DNA of 64,000 nucleotides, from the NCBI GenBank assembly GCA_963809715.1, contig CAWEKO010000003.1:806001-870000 (forward strand), read 5' to 3'. The notes under the pieces were generated by a model. That model was not told the DNA's origin. It saw nothing but the letters and a program-made list of their open reading frames with translations, and made no database searches. Both the position numbers and the translations under genes were made by a program. The stretch is from Bog-473 sp963809715 (GTDB taxonomy: Bacteria; Actinomycetota; Acidimicrobiia; Acidimicrobiales; RAAP-2). Each line of letters starts with the position of its first letter. Position 1 is the stretch's first letter. Positions 34,853-44,653 of the stretch are shown one piece after another.

Positions 34853-36511
34853 TCAGGCGGCCGAACGGGCCACCCAGCGCTCGACCGTGTTGGCCAGCGC
34901 CGGTAGGGGGAGGGATCCCGCGCGGAGGACGACGTCGTGGAACTCGCGCAAGTCGAAGCGGGCACCGAGCCGTTGCGATGCCTCCCGGCGCAGGCGGACA
35001 ATCTCGAGGCGGCCGGTCATGTAGGCCAACGCCTGTCCCGGATACGAGATGTAGCGGTCAATCTCTGACTCCAGCTCGATGCGGGGCATCGGCGCATGCT
35101 CCACGAGCCAGTCGACTGCCTGTGTCCGGGTCCAACCCAAAGCGTGCAGTCCGGTGTCGACCACCAAACGGCCCGCACGCCAGGCGTCGGCCGCGAAGAG
35201 TCCCATCCGCGAGAGGTCGTCGCTGTAGAGCCCCATCTCGTCGGCGAGCCGCTCGCTGTAGAGGCCCCAGCCCTCGGCGCAGGCAGTGTCGAAGAGCACG
35301 CGCCGGGCCGGGGCGAGTTCGGTGTTCTCGAGGGCGATGGTCAGCTGAAAGTGGTGGCCTGGCACGGCCTCGTGGAAGGCCACGTTCTCGGCCGCGTAGC
35401 GGTGGCGCTCCTCGGGCATCGAGGTGTTCAGGAAGTACGTGCCCTTGCGGGACCCGTCGATGGCGCCGATCAGGTAGTAGGCCGCAGCCATGCCCGCTTC
35501 CTCGGTCTCGGGCACCGGCTCGACGACACACGCTTCCTTGGGGACTACGCCGAACCATCTCGGGGCCTCGGCTTCGGCCGAGGTGACGACGTCACGGGCA
35601 TGCTCGAGCATTTCCTCGCGGGTCTTGTAGCGCAGGCTGAGGTCGGTGGTGAGTCGAGTGAATATCTCGCCGAGGTCAGTGGTTCCCCAGAGCTTCGAAC
35701 CCGTCTGGCGGAACTCCTCACTCACGTGTTCGACGATCTCGAGTCCCATGGCATGGAGCTGGTCGGCACTGTGACGAGTGGAGGTGTGCAGCTGGACCAG
35801 CTTGGCGTACATGGCGTCGCCGTCGGGAAGGTGGCAGATCCCAGGATGCTCGTCGTCGCGTGCCGCGGGGAGGACATCGGTGGCGAGGCTCTGGCGGTAG
35901 CTGACGAGTGCCGGTCGGACGCGCTCATCGATCTCGACGGCCAGCCGATCGGCAAAGGCCGCGTCCTCGTGACCGCGGAAATCCATCCCGCCGGCCGTAG
36001 CGTCCGTGGCCAGCATTTCGAGTTGGACCATGGCTGATTCCACGAGCCGCCGCACCGCTGTGCGACCAGCTGCAGCGCCTTCACGGTGCCGCTCGGCCAC
36101 CGTGGCAAGCATGTCGGGCACAGCGCGGAGGCGGGCCACGTAGCCGTCCTGGCGTTCTTTGGTGTCGAGCGCGAGCTTGGGCAGCAGCGTCAACACGCCG
36201 TTGACCGGGTCGACGAAGGTGTCGCAGACCGTGAACTCCACGAGGGGCACGGTCGCCGCGCCCGCCATGTTCTCCGCCATGCGGTGCACGAAGTCCAGTG
36301 TCTGCAGTTGGACCTCAGTGAGTCCGGTCTCGTCGAACTGTGCCGCCTTGTCGGCAATTGCCGCCAGCCGTGTGGTCTGGGCCAGCTCGGACGCCTTCGA
36401 GAAATCGGGCAACCGCTCGTCGTAGCCGGGGAAGCCGTACAGCGAGGCGCCGAGCGGATCGGCGTCGAACGTTGTCTCGAGGAGTTCAGCCGCCAAGTCG
36501 TCAGGAGTCAT
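34853..36511 (-). CDS. DUF885 family protein (peptidase-like)
   Basis: A 552-residue protein with the family motif FHEAVPGHHFQ, a HEx4HH zinc-binding pattern as in DUF885 proteins that resemble metallopeptidases, plus the C-terminal YISYPGQALAYMTGRLEI segment. The usual downstream Glu ligand fits CAEGWGLYSE. No signal peptide is visible from the ATG at 36511, so it probably acts in the cytoplasm. Substrate unknown; other members hydrolyse peptides or esters. It stands alone. Confidence 0.88.
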   Translation of the reverse strand: MTPDDLAAELLETTFDADPLGASLYGFPGYDERLPDFSKASELAQTTRLAAIADKAAQFDETGLTEVQLQTLDFVHRMAENMAGAATVPLVEFTVCDTFVDPVNGVLTLLPKLALDTKERQDGYVARLRAVPDMLATVAERHREGAAAGRTAVRRLVESAMVQLEMLATDATAGGMDFRGHEDAAFADRLAVEIDERVRPALVSYRQSLATDVLPAARDDEHPGICHLPDGDAMYAKLVQLHTSTRHSADQLHAMGLEIVEHVSEEFRQTGSKLWGTTDLGEIFTRLTTDLSLRYKTREEMLEHARDVVTSAEAEAPRWFGVVPKEACVVEPVPETEEAGMAAAYYLIGAIDGSRKGTYFLNTSMPEERHRYAAENVAFHEAVPGHHFQLTIALENTELAPARRVLFDTACAEGWGLYSERLADEMGLYSDDLSRMGLFAADAWRAGRLVVDTGLHALGWTRTQAVDWLVEHAPMPRIELESEIDRYISYPGQALAYMTGRLEIVRLRREASQRLGARFDLREFHDVVLRAGSLPLPALANTVERWVARSAA

Positions 36512-37045
36512 GGCATCGGAACCTACCCCAGCTGTGAATCGAAATCGCTGAGGTTCCTGTCCGTTCGGGCCGCTGGCGATCGGGCGCGTCACCTTGTGGG
36601 GAGTAGCGCCGTGGGGCTGGTGCGCATCGAACGAACGAGAGGCGCTCCCGGAGCTTCCTCCTCCCGATTGGCGCCTCAGGGTGGGCTCGAGCCGTCGTAC
36701 TCCGGATTCCGTGCGGCGCCGACCTTGCCGTTGGCGCCCGCCGGGCCGTTCGCCGTGTCGGCCCCGGCGCTTGCACCTTGTCCGGCCGAGCCGGGAAAAG
36801 GAGAATACGGCGCTGCTTGTCCCGGTCCGCCGGATTGGCCATCGAATCCTTCCCGCACCTACGCCGACGCGACATTCCGACGATGCGTACCGGGCTGACT
36901 TCCCCAACGAGTCGGAACGTCTCGTCACCGAGATCTCTCGAGTCAGGTGCGACTCGCCAGTATCCGTCGCCACCGATCGGGCCGCCTCTTCGCACGGCAT
37001 GACTCGTGACGCCCCCGGCCAACCTACCGATGAGCACAAGAATGC
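36512..37045. other. Gap without convincing genes
   Basis: About 530 bp. A minus-strand 60-residue frame at 36676-36858 is Gly/Ala/Pro-rich and could be spurious. Other frames have no family features. Confidence 0.45.
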
Positions 37046-37077
37046 GAAAGGGACGGGGCCGAAGCCCCGTCCCTTTC
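37046..37077. terminator. Strong hairpin terminator
   Basis: A perfect 14-bp stem, gaaagggacggggc and its complement, with a cgaa loop. It lies 44 bp beyond the stop of the secreted protein encoded on the minus strand. The symmetric palindrome cccgactagtcggg (37081-37094) is adjacent. Confidence 0.8.
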
Positions 37078-37120
37078 ACGCCCGACTAGTCGGGGTTGTG
37101 ACCAGATACAGCCTCTGACG

Positions 37121-37840
37121 TTAGGCGAACTGGATGGAGCTCGACGTTCCGTCAAAACCGGAGCTGGTGATCACGATGGTCGTGTTCCCGAGGACTTCCG
37201 AGGTGACGTCGTTCAGGAAGCTGCCCGTCGTGTTTGTACCAGTGTCGGTGTTCAGGCAGGCCGTAATAGTCGTGGCCTTGCCCACCTGGGACGCAGGCGC
37301 CGTGAGGGTGCCTTTGAGCACGAAGCCCGCTTCGGTGCTCGGGCACTTTCCGATGCCGGTGCCGGCAGTCGCCTGTGACGACGACTTATTGGCGGTCACG
37401 TAGGTCGTGCTGCCATCGGTCCACGACGTAGTCTTTGCTGCCTTCCACAGTGTGGACGCACCGCTGACGAACTGACTGGACGAGTCGTAGACGAAGAACG
37501 TCGGGTTACCCGTGCATGCAGGCGGTGGATTCGTGTCAGCGCTGCACAGCAACTTGCTCTTTGTCTTGATGGTGCTCGCAGCAACTGTGCCGCTGCCTGG
37601 CTTCTTTCCCGTGCACGTGAGCGTCGGCGATGCCGACGTGTTGGCGACCGAAGTCTTGCTCACTTGCGCGTCTCCCTGGTTGGAAATACCCGGAGCCGCA
37701 AAGGTGACCGACTGTGATCCACCGCTACACGTGGTGAGGCCCGCCGCAAAGGCGTTTCCGGTCGTCGCAACCTCCGCAACGCCGGCCGTGAAGACCGGCA
37801 CCGCACTCAGGGCAACAACTGCCATTACTTTACGCAACAA
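37121..37840 (-). CDS. Secreted Thr/Ser-rich protein
   Basis: A 239-residue exported protein with a clear signal (MLRKVMAVVALSAVPVFTAG) followed by a beta-rich, Thr/Ser/Gly-rich domain with about six cysteines (TTCSGG, LTCTGKK, LLCSAD, PACTGN, GKCPST, TACLN), probably disulfide-linked. No catalytic motif. Lower GC than its neighbours. Possibly a surface or adhesion protein; no family recognised. Confidence 0.78.
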   Translation of the reverse strand: MLRKVMAVVALSAVPVFTAGVAEVATTGNAFAAGLTTCSGGSQSVTFAAPGISNQGDAQVSKTSVANTSASPTLTCTGKKPGSGTVAASTIKTKSKLLCSADTNPPPACTGNPTFFVYDSSSQFVSGASTLWKAAKTTSWTDGSTTYVTANKSSSQATAGTGIGKCPSTEAGFVLKGTLTAPASQVGKATTITACLNTDTGTNTTGSFLNDVTSEVLGNTTIVITSSGFDGTSSSIQFA

Positions 37841-38264
37841 TTACTCCACCCCCAACTTCTCCTAAAGGCTGACGGAAGATCGCATCTCTCCGTACAGGAT
37901 CGAAGACTCTCCCCCGTGCAGCAACGTTTGCGGCGGTCAGCATGGCACAACCATCCAAGGAATGCTTGGGAGTTCGATCGGTGTGAAGTTGCACTAAAAA
38001 AGCAATCTTCGTGACGGCACTGTCAAGCGAGACAGTGGATGCTTCGACCTGGTGTTTCCGGTTGGGTTCTTGACACATTGGGATTGCAGAAGCGCCAATG
38101 GAGTGGTTGTCGCAGCTGACCGGCTCAGGTGTTTTTCAGGCTGACCGATGAAGGTTCGGGGTCGCCGTGACGACAGTCGACCATTGCAATATATGTTGCT
38201 CGGATTGGCCACTAACGTCAGCGCAGAGCGGAACTCCCGCATTCCTACTCCACCGGGAAACGAC
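37841..38264. other. AT-richer intergenic region
   Basis: About 420 bp of lower GC between divergent genes. Short minus-strand frames here show no family sequence. It probably contains the promoters for both sides. Confidence 0.45.
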
Positions 38265-39015
38265 GTGAGAGTCCTCCTCGTCTCAGACCTCCATTACTCC
38301 TTGCCACAGCTGGACTGGGTGGTCGACGTCAGCTCGTCCTATGACGTGGTCGCTGTCGTCGGGGACAGTCTCAACATCAGCTCTGCGGTTCCTCTCGACG
38401 CACAGAGCATCGTCGTGAGTCGTTATCTGGAGGAGATCGCGTCGAGGACACAGTTGGTCGTGAGCTCGGGCAATCACGATCTCACCGGCCCTGACGACCA
38501 CGGCGAGCAGACGGCCCTATGGCTGAGCGAAGCGCGGCGCATGGGCATCCCGATCGACGGAGAGTCCATCGTGGTGGAGGACACGCTCCTCACCATCTGT
38601 CCGTGGTGGGACGGCCCGAATGGCCGCTCCGAGGTGGCATCGCAACTTCGGGCCGATGCAGAGCGGCGCACGGCGCGCTCGGGTTTGGCTCTACCACTGG
38701 CCGCCATTGGGTTCGCCCACGTGCTGGACGGGTCGCCGTGACTACGGCGACGCGGATGTCCGAGCGTGGATCAATGAGTTTCAACCCGACGTGGTCTTGT
38801 GCGGGCACGTGCACGAATCGCCCTTCAAGATCGACGGATCGTGGGTCGACCGGATCGGCCAGACGTGGGTGTTCAACGCAGGTCACCAGATCGGGAAGGT
38901 GCCCGCATTCATCGAACTCGACTTCGCAGCGAACCGTGCCCGATGGGTATCCATCATGGGTTCGGAGACATTGGACCTGCGCGAACCCGTGCCGCCGGCC
39001 CGCTCTGTGTTCTGA
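38265..39015 (+). pseudogene. Metallophosphoesterase, frameshifted
   Basis: The first frame has the SDLHYS, GDSLNIS and GNHD metal motifs of calcineurin-like phosphoesterases. The second takes over near 38680 with VWLYHWPPLGSP and CGHVHESPF, and ends at 39015. A one-base change between about 38665 and 38690 would give about 250 residues with all metal ligands. The start is taken at GTG 38265, just before VRVLLVSD; earlier in-frame ATGs at 38148 and 38193 are possible. Either an assembly indel or recent decay. Confidence 0.75.
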
Positions 39016-39080
39016 TCTGCTCCGTGTTCTGATCTTCAGTCCCGCCGGTCATCGATCCCTGTTCGGCGCGCCGCCGGCTA

Positions 39081-39563
39081 CTAGTACTCCGGATCGGGGT
39101 CACGGGCGGAGCCGGGTCGGGCAGGGGCGGACTGACGTTGCGCCAGTTGCGCGAGCACGTCGGAAACCATGGAGAGCCCGGTGGAGTCCCCATACTGCTG
39201 CTTCAGATCGGCCAGATAACTCGAAACAAAATTCAGGCGTTCAGCCAAGCTCACGGCGATGAGCATTGTGATCTCTGGGTCACCAAAGAGAAAAGCTTGA
39301 CCCTCGTCCGCATAGCGGAGAAGCGTGGGCTCCGTCGTGACGACGGTGGCGCCGTGGCGGGTTCCGAGAAGCACGGACATCTCACCGACAATCGCACCGG
39401 GCTGGGTGATCGTGTTCACGGCAACATCACCCTTGAAGACCTCGAGCGCGCCCTCGACCAATACCCACACAGCTCCGCTCGCCCCGCCTTCGGTGACCAC
39501 GGCCTCACCTGCACCGACCTCGATCAGCGGCAGGTCCATCGACAAGGTCAACATGTCGGACAC
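39081..39563 (-). CDS. Cyclic-nucleotide-binding domain protein
   Basis: A protein of about 160 residues starting at GTG 39563 (or ATG 39557). The beta-roll of a CAP-like domain is clear: IEVGAGEAVVTEGGASGAVW, then LEVFKGDVAVN and PGAIVGEMSVLLGTRHGATV, close to the phosphate-binding cassette although the usual Arg of RSA is replaced by HGA. A helical tail follows, with no helix-turn-helix, so it is not a Crp regulator. It may sense a nucleotide or another ligand. Longer in-frame start at 39734 is unlikely. Confidence 0.78.
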   Translation of the reverse strand: MSDMLTLSMDLPLIEVGAGEAVVTEGGASGAVWVLVEGALEVFKGDVAVNTITQPGAIVGEMSVLLGTRHGATVVTTEPTLLRYADEGQAFLFGDPEITMLIAVSLAERLNFVSSYLADLKQQYGDSTGLSMVSDVLAQLAQRQSAPARPGSARDPDPEY

Positions 39564-39770
39564 GCACGAAACCTTACGGCATGCTTGGGTGGGGTTCGAT
39601 CCCAAAGACGGGTGACTCGATGCCTCACCGGACACGTTCACACGATTTTTATGTGGTGATGAACCACCCAGTGCCGGCCCCAGCGCCAAGACGGAGACAG
39701 TCACTGTCCTCGACCACTCGGCATTGGCGTCCACCAGGTCCCTAGTGTTGGCATCGTGCCATCACCATTG

Positions 39771-40790
39771 ATGCCGGCAGCCGTGTATGTGGGCGACGGC
39801 AGAATCGCCGTCGAGCAGGTGTCTTGTCCGGAGGCGGGACCCGGCGAGGTGCTGGTCGAGATTGCCGAGTGCGGCATCTGCGGCTCCGATCTGCACATGG
39901 TCCTGGAGCGGTACGCCAAACCGGGCGCCATTCTCGGCCACGAATGGTCGGGCATCGTGGCCGCCGCGCCCAGCGGTTCAGGCTGGCTTCCTGGCGACCG
40001 GGTGGTGGGGAACCCGGCACCGGGGTGCGGCGTCTGCCGACCCTGCCGGCGGGGTCGGCCTTCGGTGTGCCTGAACCGTGCCACCGCCGACTTCGTCGGA
40101 TACCGTGGCGCCTTCTGCCAGTACAAGACGGTGACGACCGACGGCCTGATAACGATTCCCGATTCTCTCCCGACGAGAGTGGCTGCGCTCGCCGAACCCA
40201 TGGCCATCACCTTGCATGCGTTACGGCTGGCTCACGTTGAAGCAGGCGATCGGGTCCTTGTCACCGGCGCCGGCCCGGTGGGCCTCCTGCTCGTGGCCGT
40301 GCTGCGTGCCCAGGGGATCTCAGACATCACGGTGAGCGAGCCTTCCGCGGTCCGGCGCCAGCAGGCCCTCGACGTCGGGGCCACCCGGGTCGTGACACCG
40401 GACGAGCTCGAGCCGCCACCGATGGTCCTCCCCGTGGCGGACCCGTACGCAGTGGTATTCGAGTGCTCGGGCCACGCCAGCGCGGCAGAAGCGGGATTCG
40501 GTCAGCTCGACTACGCGGGCACGCTGGTGATCGTCGGGACTGGCTTCGAACCGCCGCGGATCAACCAGAACCGGATGATCATCTTCGAACTCGAGATCAT
40601 CGGGGCCTACAACTACAACGACGAAGGGTTCCAGCCGGCCGTGGACCTCCTCGACAGCGGTACGTTGCCGCTCGACGCCTTGATCGAGCCCGACAACGTT
40701 CCGCTCAGCGACGTGATGGTGTCCATGGAGCGACTCGCCCGGGGCGAGATAGCGAGCAAGGTGATGGTCCAACCGGGCCTGTCCATATGA
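39771..40790 (+). CDS. Zinc-binding dehydrogenase (MDR, threonine/sorbitol dehydrogenase-like)
   Basis: A 339-residue MDR enzyme (GTG 39756 would add five residues). Catalytic zinc residues in CGICGSDLH and GHEWSG, structural zinc Cys in CGVCRPCRRGRPSVC, and the Rossmann motif VTGAGPVGLLL. The closing NYNDEGFQPAVDLL segment resembles threonine/sorbitol-type dehydrogenases. It is coupled with a VOC gene through an ATGA overlap. Substrate probably a polyol or amino alcohol; inferred. Confidence 0.9.
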   Translation: MPAAVYVGDGRIAVEQVSCPEAGPGEVLVEIAECGICGSDLHMVLERYAKPGAILGHEWSGIVAAAPSGSGWLPGDRVVGNPAPGCGVCRPCRRGRPSVCLNRATADFVGYRGAFCQYKTVTTDGLITIPDSLPTRVAALAEPMAITLHALRLAHVEAGDRVLVTGAGPVGLLLVAVLRAQGISDITVSEPSAVRRQQALDVGATRVVTPDELEPPPMVLPVADPYAVVFECSGHASAAEAGFGQLDYAGTLVIVGTGFEPPRINQNRMIIFELEIIGAYNYNDEGFQPAVDLLDSGTLPLDALIEPDNVPLSDVMVSMERLARGEIASKVMVQPGLSI

Positions 40791-41245
40791 GCTCTCCCCC
40801 TTTCGCCCCTCGGATCAATCACGTCGCGATCAGCGTTGACACTGAGATCATGGATGAGAAGGGTCGTGCGGCGTTGTTGGCCTTCTTCTCTGAGGTCTTC
40901 GGGTGGACCGAGGGAGACAACAGCACGGAGAAGGGAAATCCCCTCATTCTCTACACCGGGTCGTTGGGTCAGTTCCTCTATCTGCTGCCAGCGGAGAACG
41001 AATTCATGGTCACGGCGCACATGGACCACTTCGGGATGGAGGTGTCGTCCAAAGAGGAGTTGATCGCGATACTGGATCGAGCCAAGGCGTACCAGAGTAA
41101 GGATGACCGCGTGCGCGTCACCGAAGTTGGCGACATGGTCACTCGCTACCAGGACAAGACGTACACGCTCACCAACGCCTACATCTGGTTCTTGATCCCA
41201 TTGTGGATCGAGATCCAGCACGTGGAGCGCCGCACCGCGGACTGA
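40787..41245 (+). CDS. VOC-like protein coupled to the dehydrogenase
   Basis: A 152-residue protein whose ATG overlaps the dehydrogenase stop. It starts with FAPRINHVAISVD and contains LLAFFSEVFGWTEGD and DHFGMEVSSKEELIAILDRA, a VOC-type pattern. It ends WIEIQHVERR, where the Glu ligand is expected. A role in the same pathway as the dehydrogenase is likely; the reaction is unknown. Confidence 0.78.
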   Translation: MSSPPFAPRINHVAISVDTEIMDEKGRAALLAFFSEVFGWTEGDNSTEKGNPLILYTGSLGQFLYLLPAENEFMVTAHMDHFGMEVSSKEELIAILDRAKAYQSKDDRVRVTEVGDMVTRYQDKTYTLTNAYIWFLIPLWIEIQHVERRTAD

Positions 41246-41444
41246 CTCTCACAGCTGGCTTGCTGGATGGGGTCTATATTCGTTCGATGGCTCTTCATCG
41301 GTGAGAACTTCGGTGGTGCCTCGATCCTGTGGCACTCGCTGGCACGCGCCGGGAGAGAAGAGTGCGAACGGATTCATGCAGGCGAAATGGGCACCGTTGG
41401 CCGAACGACAGGAATCCATTGCGGGAATCGGCCATGGTTGGTTC

Positions 41445-41759
41445 ATGACAGCGGCCGAATCAACCGGTCCGAATTCCGGTGTTGTCAGGCGCGTAGGTCG
41501 CTGGCTGTTCTTGAACCGCCTGACTGGGCGTATCACCGTGGCCCAGTGGCCGAATGCCTCACTGACCCTGTTCATCGTCGTGTCCGTCGCGTCGCGTCTT
41601 CTCCAGCCGAAAGGAGGAACCGAAAGTGTGCTCCGTGCGATTGCCGATGTGGCCCTTTTTGTATGGGCGGGTGATGAGTTGCTTCGTGGAGTCAATCCGT
41701 TCCGTAGAATCCTTGGCCTGTTGGTCTTCGTCGCAACCATTGCCAGCTTGATCCTCTAG
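41445..41759 (+). CDS. Small membrane protein
   Basis: A 104-residue protein from ATG 41445 with two or three hydrophobic helices (ASLTLFIVVSVASRLL, AIADVALFVWAGDELL, ILGLLVFVATIASLIL). It resembles small actinobacterial membrane proteins of unknown role. An earlier in-frame ATG at 41301 would add 48 residues lacking features. Confidence 0.7.
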   Translation: MTAAESTGPNSGVVRRVGRWLFLNRLTGRITVAQWPNASLTLFIVVSVASRLLQPKGGTESVLRAIADVALFVWAGDELLRGVNPFRRILGLLVFVATIASLIL

Positions 41760-41833
41760 CTGCAATCCCGGCGAAGAGATACGGCGAAGAGACTGCGGCG
41801 GCTTTGTCAACTGGTGACGTGCTGCGGCGCTAG

Positions 41834-41854
41834 GTCGGAAATCAGGTTTCCGAC
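41834..41854. terminator. Hairpin between convergent genes
   Basis: A perfect 8-bp inverted repeat, gtcggaaa and tttccgac, with a 5-nt loop. It lies between the small membrane gene and the convergent permease gene and could terminate either. Confidence 0.45.
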
Positions 41855-42041
41855 ACATGCAATCTTCACTTCGAAGGTCGTATCGGTCGGATCGAGCTCC
41901 CTATGAGGTCTGGCGAGATTTGGTTGGGCCTCGCCAGTGTGGAGCGGTCGACAATTCCGTTGCAATCGGACCGAACAAGAAGGGGAGACGTGTTTCGCTG
42001 CCTGACCTCTGAACGCTTGGCTCCGCCCTCAGCACGAGACC

Positions 42042-44609
42042 TCACTCGGCCCGCAATTCGGCCGATGGAGCTGTGCGCGCCGCCTCATACCCTGGCCAGG
42101 CGGCGAGCACGTTGGCGATCAGCAGTGTGATCGGGACGATGAGCACGATGCCGAGTGCGGGCACGACCGGAGGTGACACCGACCCGATCCCATCTGCCAC
42201 GAGGACCCAGGCCCAACGGCCACCGACCACACCCAGAGGGACTCCGATCAGGAGGGCCAGGACAGAGAACGACGTGGCCTGCCAGGCAATGACCAGCATG
42301 AGTTGACGACGGAAGAATCCAAGGGCCTTCAAGATTGCGAGGTCCTTGCCCCGTCGGCGCACCGATGACACGAGCGCATTGCCGACGGTTGCCAGTCCCA
42401 GGAGTGCCACGAGTCCCGCCAGCAGCGGGGGAAGTCCGTCGACACTCTGCAGGTTGATGACATCCTCTGACGGAAGTTGCCTCAGCACGGTGCCCCCGAA
42501 CTCCTGCCGGAGGCTGGCCAGGGCCGCAGCATGCGAGACGCCGGGCGCGTACCGCACCGCAAAAAGGCTGAAAACGGTCGGGGGGGCGTCGCTGGTGTTG
42601 GACCCTTGGTTGGCTTGCTGCTGGCGCACGACTGCACCGGACACCCATCCGCCGACACCCATGCCGTTGGTGAACAGGTCGCCGGCCGACGGAGAGATCA
42701 TGCGACCGACAATGTGAATCGTGATGGGCCGCCCACCAGGACCTTGGACCTGGACCGTCTGTCCGACCCGCCGGTGCAGCTGCTGCAGGGTCTGGTCGGC
42801 GAACACCACCTGATTTGCCGCACGCGGAGCATGTCCCTCGAGCAGAGGGGGATGGACCGAACCCTTCAGGGGGTCGAAGGCGAGCAGGGAGTCGACAGTC
42901 TTCCCGTCAATGACGCTCGTTCCCTGACTGGCCCCCGCCAGTATGGCGATGGCCGAGTATCCGGAGACAAAGTGGTTGTGCGCGAGCAGTGTTTTGGTCT
43001 GGCCTTCGAGGTCCGTGGTGCTGTTCGGATTGCCGACCAGGACGTTCCAATTCCACCCTTGCTGGCGCGGGCTCTCGACCAGATGCCCGAGGCTTGTCCC
43101 GAACGTGAGCGCGGCGACCACGGCCGCCACCGCGAGCGAGGCGGTGAGAACGGCTCCCAAAACCGGCACCCTTCGCGTCCCCCGTCCCGAACCCAGGCCG
43201 AACTGAATGCCTATCCTGGCCACCAGCGGGGTCCAGCCGTATGAGCCGGTGGCGCGCATTCCGGCAGAGGGCGGGCGCTCGAACATGGCGCGGGAGACGG
43301 CCGTGGGGGGTCGGCTGACTCGCCAGGCCGGAATCAGGGCACAGACGGCGACGAAAGCCAGCAGGCCCACAAAACCCAGGAGCAGGACCAGGGGATCGAA
43401 ATTGACGCCCGGGTGTATCTCGGCCTGTCGAGCCGGTCCGATGGGCATGATCGGGGATGCAAAGGTCGCCACGACCACGGCGAGGACGCTCCCGGCAGCC
43501 CCGATCAGCAGGACCCGCGCCAACACGATGGCGATGAGTTGCGTCTTGGACGCACCGAAACCGCGCAAGATCCCATAGTCGTCACCCTCCAGCATCACCA
43601 TGCGAGCAATCGCTTGGCTGACGAGCAGGAGGGTCACCAAGGCCGCAATGCCGCCGAAAAGGAGTAGAGCGACGACTTCGAGATGGACGCCGCGCTGCGT
43701 GCTGGCCGCGCTGGCCCGGATGTTGTAGACGTTGCCTGCTGAGGCGAATACCTGGGTGCCGCCGATGGCCCGGACGCCTGCCGCGAAGGCGCTCCAATCG
43801 GCGGCCCCGTGCCGGAGGCGGACGCCGACGAAATTGAGGTTCGGGATCTGCTGGACCGGAATGCCCAGTCTGGCGGCCAGCTGCGGGAGGAAGGCCGGGG
43901 TGAGGTACACGTTCTCCTGACCTTCATACGAGACGTCCTGCTTGTCCGCCAACGGAAGGACGGCGTCGATGTCCTGGGGAGATCGGACGATACCCGTGAC
44001 TCGGACGCGGAACGTCGGCCCCTGTGGCGCAATCGGTTTGTACGAGGCCCCGTTCGTGAGGGCGCCGTTGCGGAACTGCGCGACCGACATCGCATACAGG
44101 AGTATGTGGCTTCCGACGTGTAGGTGACGCCCTTCCGCGGCCAACTCGTTGATCGCGACGTCGTCAGGTCGCTTCGGGTCCGGCAGCTTCCCGGCGACGA
44201 CGAGCGGGCGATCAACCGTGCGGAACAGGGTGGCGTCGGCCGCGCCGATGGCGTTCAAACTCTTGCCTGTGTATCCGGTCGGACTCGAAGTCAGGTAGAG
44301 GTAGGGAGCTCGGAAGTACTGCGCGACCTGCGGGAGGTCGACCACCCGCCTCTCAACCGGTAGGAGATTGAGCGAGTTGGCGGACGCGCCCGAAACCGTC
44401 TGCGGCGCGGTCGGGTTCCCAAAGAGGAAAGCCCCATCGTCAGGGCGGCTGTACGAGACGAACTGTTCGATGGCGGTGTCGGTACGTCGAGCTCCGGCCA
44501 GGGCGGTCAGCGCGACGCCGCCACCGATGCCCAGCACCAGGGCGAACACCGTCATCGTTCGCCAAGACGACCGCAATTCCGATCGCGCCCGAATCCAGAC
44601 GAGACCCAT
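42042..44609 (-). CDS. FtsX/MacB-type ABC transporter permease, no ATPase adjacent
   Basis: An 855-residue permease with an N-terminal helix (FALVLGIGGGVALTALAGARR), a large external domain, and two FtsX modules (helices near 290-400 and 755-850). It is the large two-module type found in lipoprotein and macrolide exporters. The start is put at ATG 44609 (GLVWIRARSELRSSW); an in-frame start at 44672 would add 21 residues. Neither side encodes an ATP-binding subunit, so its ATPase must be elsewhere or lost. It is next to the recombinase remnant, suggesting acquired DNA. Confidence 0.9.
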   Translation of the reverse strand: MGLVWIRARSELRSSWRTMTVFALVLGIGGGVALTALAGARRTDTAIEQFVSYSRPDDGAFLFGNPTAPQTVSGASANSLNLLPVERRVVDLPQVAQYFRAPYLYLTSSPTGYTGKSLNAIGAADATLFRTVDRPLVVAGKLPDPKRPDDVAINELAAEGRHLHVGSHILLYAMSVAQFRNGALTNGASYKPIAPQGPTFRVRVTGIVRSPQDIDAVLPLADKQDVSYEGQENVYLTPAFLPQLAARLGIPVQQIPNLNFVGVRLRHGAADWSAFAAGVRAIGGTQVFASAGNVYNIRASAASTQRGVHLEVVALLLFGGIAALVTLLLVSQAIARMVMLEGDDYGILRGFGASKTQLIAIVLARVLLIGAAGSVLAVVVATFASPIMPIGPARQAEIHPGVNFDPLVLLLGFVGLLAFVAVCALIPAWRVSRPPTAVSRAMFERPPSAGMRATGSYGWTPLVARIGIQFGLGSGRGTRRVPVLGAVLTASLAVAAVVAALTFGTSLGHLVESPRQQGWNWNVLVGNPNSTTDLEGQTKTLLAHNHFVSGYSAIAILAGASQGTSVIDGKTVDSLLAFDPLKGSVHPPLLEGHAPRAANQVVFADQTLQQLHRRVGQTVQVQGPGGRPITIHIVGRMISPSAGDLFTNGMGVGGWVSGAVVRQQQANQGSNTSDAPPTVFSLFAVRYAPGVSHAAALASLRQEFGGTVLRQLPSEDVINLQSVDGLPPLLAGLVALLGLATVGNALVSSVRRRGKDLAILKALGFFRRQLMLVIAWQATSFSVLALLIGVPLGVVGGRWAWVLVADGIGSVSPPVVPALGIVLIVPITLLIANVLAAWPGYEAARTAPSAELRAE

Positions 44610-44653
44610 GGTTTCGATCAATCTTCGAGTTTCCGTCGTCCCACGTCGTGTAT

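Noticed and set aside
36676..36858. 60-residue Gly/Ala/Pro-rich frame
   Set aside because: Low complexity and no partner or conserved motif, so not called.
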